Source of the DNA: Frondihabitans sp.
GTDB lineage: Bacteria; Actinomycetota; Actinomycetes; Actinomycetales; Microbacteriaceae
Length of the DNA stretch: 34,284 bases
NCBI GenBank assembly: GCA_025464735.1
Contig: JAODMX010000349.1
Coordinates: forward strand, 1 to 34,284
Direction: 5' to 3'
The notes below the pieces were generated by a model. It saw nothing but the letters and a program-made list of their open reading frames with translations, made no database searches and was not told where the DNA came from. Below are positions 32,044-34,284 of this stretch, piece by piece (the stretch's first letter is position 1; every line of letters starts with the position of its first letter). A program made the translations under genes and the position numbers.

Positions 32044-33782
32044 CGCGCGTCTCGCTCGGCCGGTGCGTCTTGCGCGCCGTGCGCGTCTTGCGCGTCGCCG
32101 TCCGACGTCAGCGGGCCGAAGCGCGTGGTGCGGGTGTCGAGGGGCGCAGGATTCAAAGGCCGCCCGCTGGTCTCGTCGACCCCCGTGTCGTCATCGGAGC
32201 GGAGCCCGAGGGTGTCCAGGGCCGCGGCCGCGATCCTGCGATCGGTATCGCCGTGAACCGGATGAAGCTCGGGCCCCAGCCGACCGGAGCCGTCGAGCAG
32301 GGTCCGCACCGCCTCGAGCTGCACGGCGAACGAGAGGTCCATGATCTCGATCGGGTTGCCTTCGCCCGCGGTGATGTTGATGCAGCCGCCGTCGTCAAGG
32401 ACGATCACGTCGTGCCCGTCGTCGAGCCGGAACCGCTCGATCTTCGGTGCGACGGTGTCCCGCGTCGCACCCGCGGCCACAGTGTCGTCGACGGCGACCT
32501 CCTGGTCGACGCCGCCCGCCACGGCGACCACGGCGCCCGGCGCGCAGGCGCGGAGCACCTCGAGCGAGATCGTGTTGCGCACCCCGGTCGCCGATACGAC
32601 GAGGTCGGCCTGCCGCACGGCCTCCCGGAGCGGTGCGACGTCGTACCCGGCGAAGGCCGCCTGGAGTGCGCGGACGGGATCCCTCTCGCTGATGACGACT
32701 CGGATCCCGGCGGCGGACAGCGCGCGCGCCACGCCCTCGCCCACGTGGCCGAAGCCTGCGACGACGGCTCGCCCGCCCTGCGTCACCCGCTCGCGAACGT
32801 CGGCCGGAGCCGCGTCGAGGAGGTCGAGGATCGCGAACACACACGACTGGCCGGTGCCGTAGCGGTTGTCGAAGAACGTCTTCGTCAGTGCATCGTTGAC
32901 CGCGATCACCGGCAGGCGCAGCTCTCCGCGCTCGGCCATGGCTCGCAGGGGCCGAAGGCCACTCGTGGTCTCCTCGGCCGCGCCGATCATCGTGTCGAGA
33001 ACCGCCGGGCGCAGCTCGTGGGCCAGCCGGATCACGTGGGAGCCGTCGTCGAGCAGGATGTCCGGGCGCCGATCGAGCAGCTCGAGCGCGAGATCGCGCT
33101 GCTCCGCAAGCGTCGCTGTGCTCGACGCGAAGACGTCGAGGCCCTTCCGGCGGAGGGCCGAGGCGACCTCGTCGTCGGTCTCGTCGGCGTGCGCGTACAC
33201 ATCGACGACTGCTCCCGCGTCGCGCAGCAGCAGGGCGAGCACCGCGGTCTTCGGTTCGAGCACCATCGCGACGGCGAAGCGGAGGCCGTAGAGACCCTCC
33301 GCCTGCCCCAGCTTGGCGGCGAGTCCGGTCGACACCGGCATGAATCGCTGCGCCCAGGCGATGCGTGCGTCGGCGTCGGTCGCAGGATCCCACGCGGCCG
33401 GGTTGCCACTTCGCGTCACCGCGTACAGGTCTTCCGACACGTCGGACAGGGCCACGACGCCGGCACGGACGGGTCGGAGCGGGCCGAGGGCATCGAGCTC
33501 GAGGGCGGGGGCCGCGGATCCTGCGTCGATCACAATCAACGGAGCGCCCGGCTGCCGCGTCGCGATTTCGCGAACGGCCGCGGTGCTCTCGGCGGAACTC
33601 CCGGTGCACCAGAGGTGATCGACGCGGTCGCCTCCCGCGTCCGCTTCGCGTGACCCGAGAGTGGTCAGGATCCTGAAGAGGTCCTCAGCATCAGGCCCGT
33701 TACCGATGATGCGGAACCGCCGCCCGGCCACGACGAGGTTCGTCGCCCTGGCGAACCGCCGTACCGCCTGAAGCCCAGTCAC
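32040..33782 (-). CDS. Divergent S-adenosylhomocysteine hydrolase homologue
   Basis: The 580-residue protein resembles SahH in its core. It has ND-LTKTFFDNRYGTGQS (about 296-313, with Lys301 and Asp305 at the catalytic Lys/Asp positions), an NAD-binding GFGHVGEG (343-350), and INITAGEGNPIEIMDLSF (468-485) where SahH has GHPSFVM. However, the N-terminal H-M-T motif reads MVLEPKT, GHP is GNP, and the conserved C-terminal Lys-Tyr tail is absent. It also carries about 150 extra N-terminal residues. It may cleave a related thioether nucleoside rather than SAH. I chose GTG at 33782; the frame opens earlier but the extra 34 residues look non-coding. It is the first gene of the operon. Confidence 0.85.
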   Translation of the reverse strand: MTGLQAVRRFARATNLVVAGRRFRIIGNGPDAEDLFRILTTLGSREADAGGDRVDHLWCTGSSAESTAAVREIATRQPGAPLIVIDAGSAAPALELDALGPLRPVRAGVVALSDVSEDLYAVTRSGNPAAWDPATDADARIAWAQRFMPVSTGLAAKLGQAEGLYGLRFAVAMVLEPKTAVLALLLRDAGAVVDVYAHADETDDEVASALRRKGLDVFASSTATLAEQRDLALELLDRRPDILLDDGSHVIRLAHELRPAVLDTMIGAAEETTSGLRPLRAMAERGELRLPVIAVNDALTKTFFDNRYGTGQSCVFAILDLLDAAPADVRERVTQGGRAVVAGFGHVGEGVARALSAAGIRVVISERDPVRALQAAFAGYDVAPLREAVRQADLVVSATGVRNTISLEVLRACAPGAVVAVAGGVDQEVAVDDTVAAGATRDTVAPKIERFRLDDGHDVIVLDDGGCINITAGEGNPIEIMDLSFAVQLEAVRTLLDGSGRLGPELHPVHGDTDRRIAAAALDTLGLRSDDDTGVDETSGRPLNPAPLDTRTTRFGPLTSDGDAQDAHGAQDAPAERDAR

Positions 33783-33910
33783 CCCGTCAGTCTGACAGCT
33801 GAGAGCCACCGTGATGGACACAGAAGAAGCCGCGTTACGACCGGTACTCAGTAGACAGGAACGGCACGGTACTATCCCTTTCACCGCAGCCCCTCGAACG
33901 AAAGTCCCTC

Positions 33911-34284
33911 GTGTCTCGACCCCGCCCCCGCGCCGCGCTCCTCGGCGCCGCTGTCACCGCTCTGGCCGTCGTGGCCGCCCTCTCCGGATGTGCCTCGTCC
34001 AGCACCAGCTCGAGCGGCACCGTCGCCTCCGGCAAACTCACCATCGCGACCGGGCAGCCGGCCTACTCGCCGTGGGTCGACGACAACAAGCCTCAGTCGG
34101 GCAAAGGCTTCGAGGCGGCAGTCGCCTACGCGGTCGCGGCGAAGATGGGATACAAGAAGAGCGACGTCGTCTGGACCCGCACCACCTTCGACAGCGCCAT
34201 CGCGCCGGGTTCGAAGAACTGGGATCTCAACATCCAGCAGTTCACGATCACGTCCCAGCGCAAGAAGGCCGTCGACTTCTCGGC
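33911..34284 (+). CDS. Family-3 solute-binding lipoprotein, cut by window end
   Basis: About 124 residues are visible. GTG at 33911 begins a signal peptide with Arg-rich start, hydrophobic run and lipobox (LSGCASS), then a Ser/Thr linker and the start of an amino-acid-type (SBP_bac_3) binding domain: LTIATGQPAYSPWV, SGKGFEAAVAYAVAAKMGY, and FDSAIAPGSKNWDLNIQQFTI. The classic G-F-E/D-x-x-v-A and D-x-x-x-x-x-I-T elements are recognisable. It is divergent from the SahH-like operon across 128 bases that contain a possible -10 box TACTAT (33870-33875). It probably begins a polar amino acid or opine-type ABC uptake operon. Confidence 0.9.
   Translation, partial: MSRPRPRAALLGAAVTALAVVAALSGCASSSTSSSGTVASGKLTIATGQPAYSPWVDDNKPQSGKGFEAAVAYAVAAKMGYKKSDVVWTRTTFDSAIAPGSKNWDLNIQQFTITSQRKKAVDFS

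Noticed and set aside
31785..33653. 622-codon plus-strand frame
   Set aside because: It is antisense to the SahH-like and amidohydrolase genes, with the skewed composition expected of high-GC shadow frames.
33783..33884. N-terminal extension of the SahH-like protein from ATG 33884
   Set aside because: The added residues do not resemble the family, the DNA is less GC-biased, and the stretch lies in the divergent promoter region.

Overview
The window is GC-rich DNA with dense, often overlapping genes, weak or purine-rich ribosome binding sites, frequent GTG starts and many regulator-enzyme pairs. This suggests an actinobacterium, probably a soil or plant-associated member of the Microbacteriaceae. 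That placement is inferred from gene style only; there is no rRNA or marker gene. No tRNA, rRNA, CRISPR array, insertion sequence, integrase or phage gene was seen.

Layout. 1-4730 (minus): an ABC sugar-type uptake operon (lipoprotein binding protein, double-ATPase subunit, permease) ending in a metal-dependent amidohydrolase cut by the window edge. The genes overlap by 1-4 bases, and a LacI-type regulator (4904-5959) is divergent across a near-perfect operator. 5974-7852: a TetR repressor and a divergent epoxide hydrolase, with three tandem palindromic operators between them. 7873-11376: a VOC protein, a GNAT acetyltransferase, a two-gene drug-export-type ABC transporter and two small unknown genes. 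11542-15864: an MBL-fold protein with an SDR and a divergent XRE/MmyB-type regulator, then a MarR regulator with a divergent SDR. 16565-19508: unknowns, a Clp-N protein, and a MerR/GyrI-like regulator divergent from a SnoaL-like protein. 19670-22872: a nitrilase-family amidase and an APC permease in one operon, divergent from a TetR repressor across a 17-bp palindrome. 23408-27853: small unknowns, a P-loop kinase-like protein, two TetR modules (with a CMD-family protein and with an SDR). 28082-29949: a VOC protein, an internally deleted alpha/beta hydrolase, a small unknown, and an extremely Met/Cys-rich copper-storage-like protein. 30092-33782: a tightly coupled operon of a divergent S-adenosylhomocysteine hydrolase homologue, an SAH/MTA-deaminase-like amidohydrolase and a DUF985 cupin. 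A family-3 solute-binding lipoprotein runs off the right end.

How it fits together. Most of the window is a string of small ligand-responsive modules, each a regulator facing an enzyme or transporter: eight intact regulators from five families (LacI, TetR x4, XRE, MarR, MerR). The substrates look like small organics: epoxides, amides or nitriles, carbonyl compounds, sugars. Several stretches between modules hold decayed gene fragments (TetR C-terminus, RidA-like tail, possible arginase tail, truncated hydrolase), so this looks like a turnover-prone accessory region.

The most unusual items are the protein at 29518-29949 (44 Met and 13 Cys in 143 residues) and the hydrolase/deaminase operon at 30676-33782. 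The latter could be a bacterial version of the deaminate-then-hydrolyse SAH route known from methanogens.
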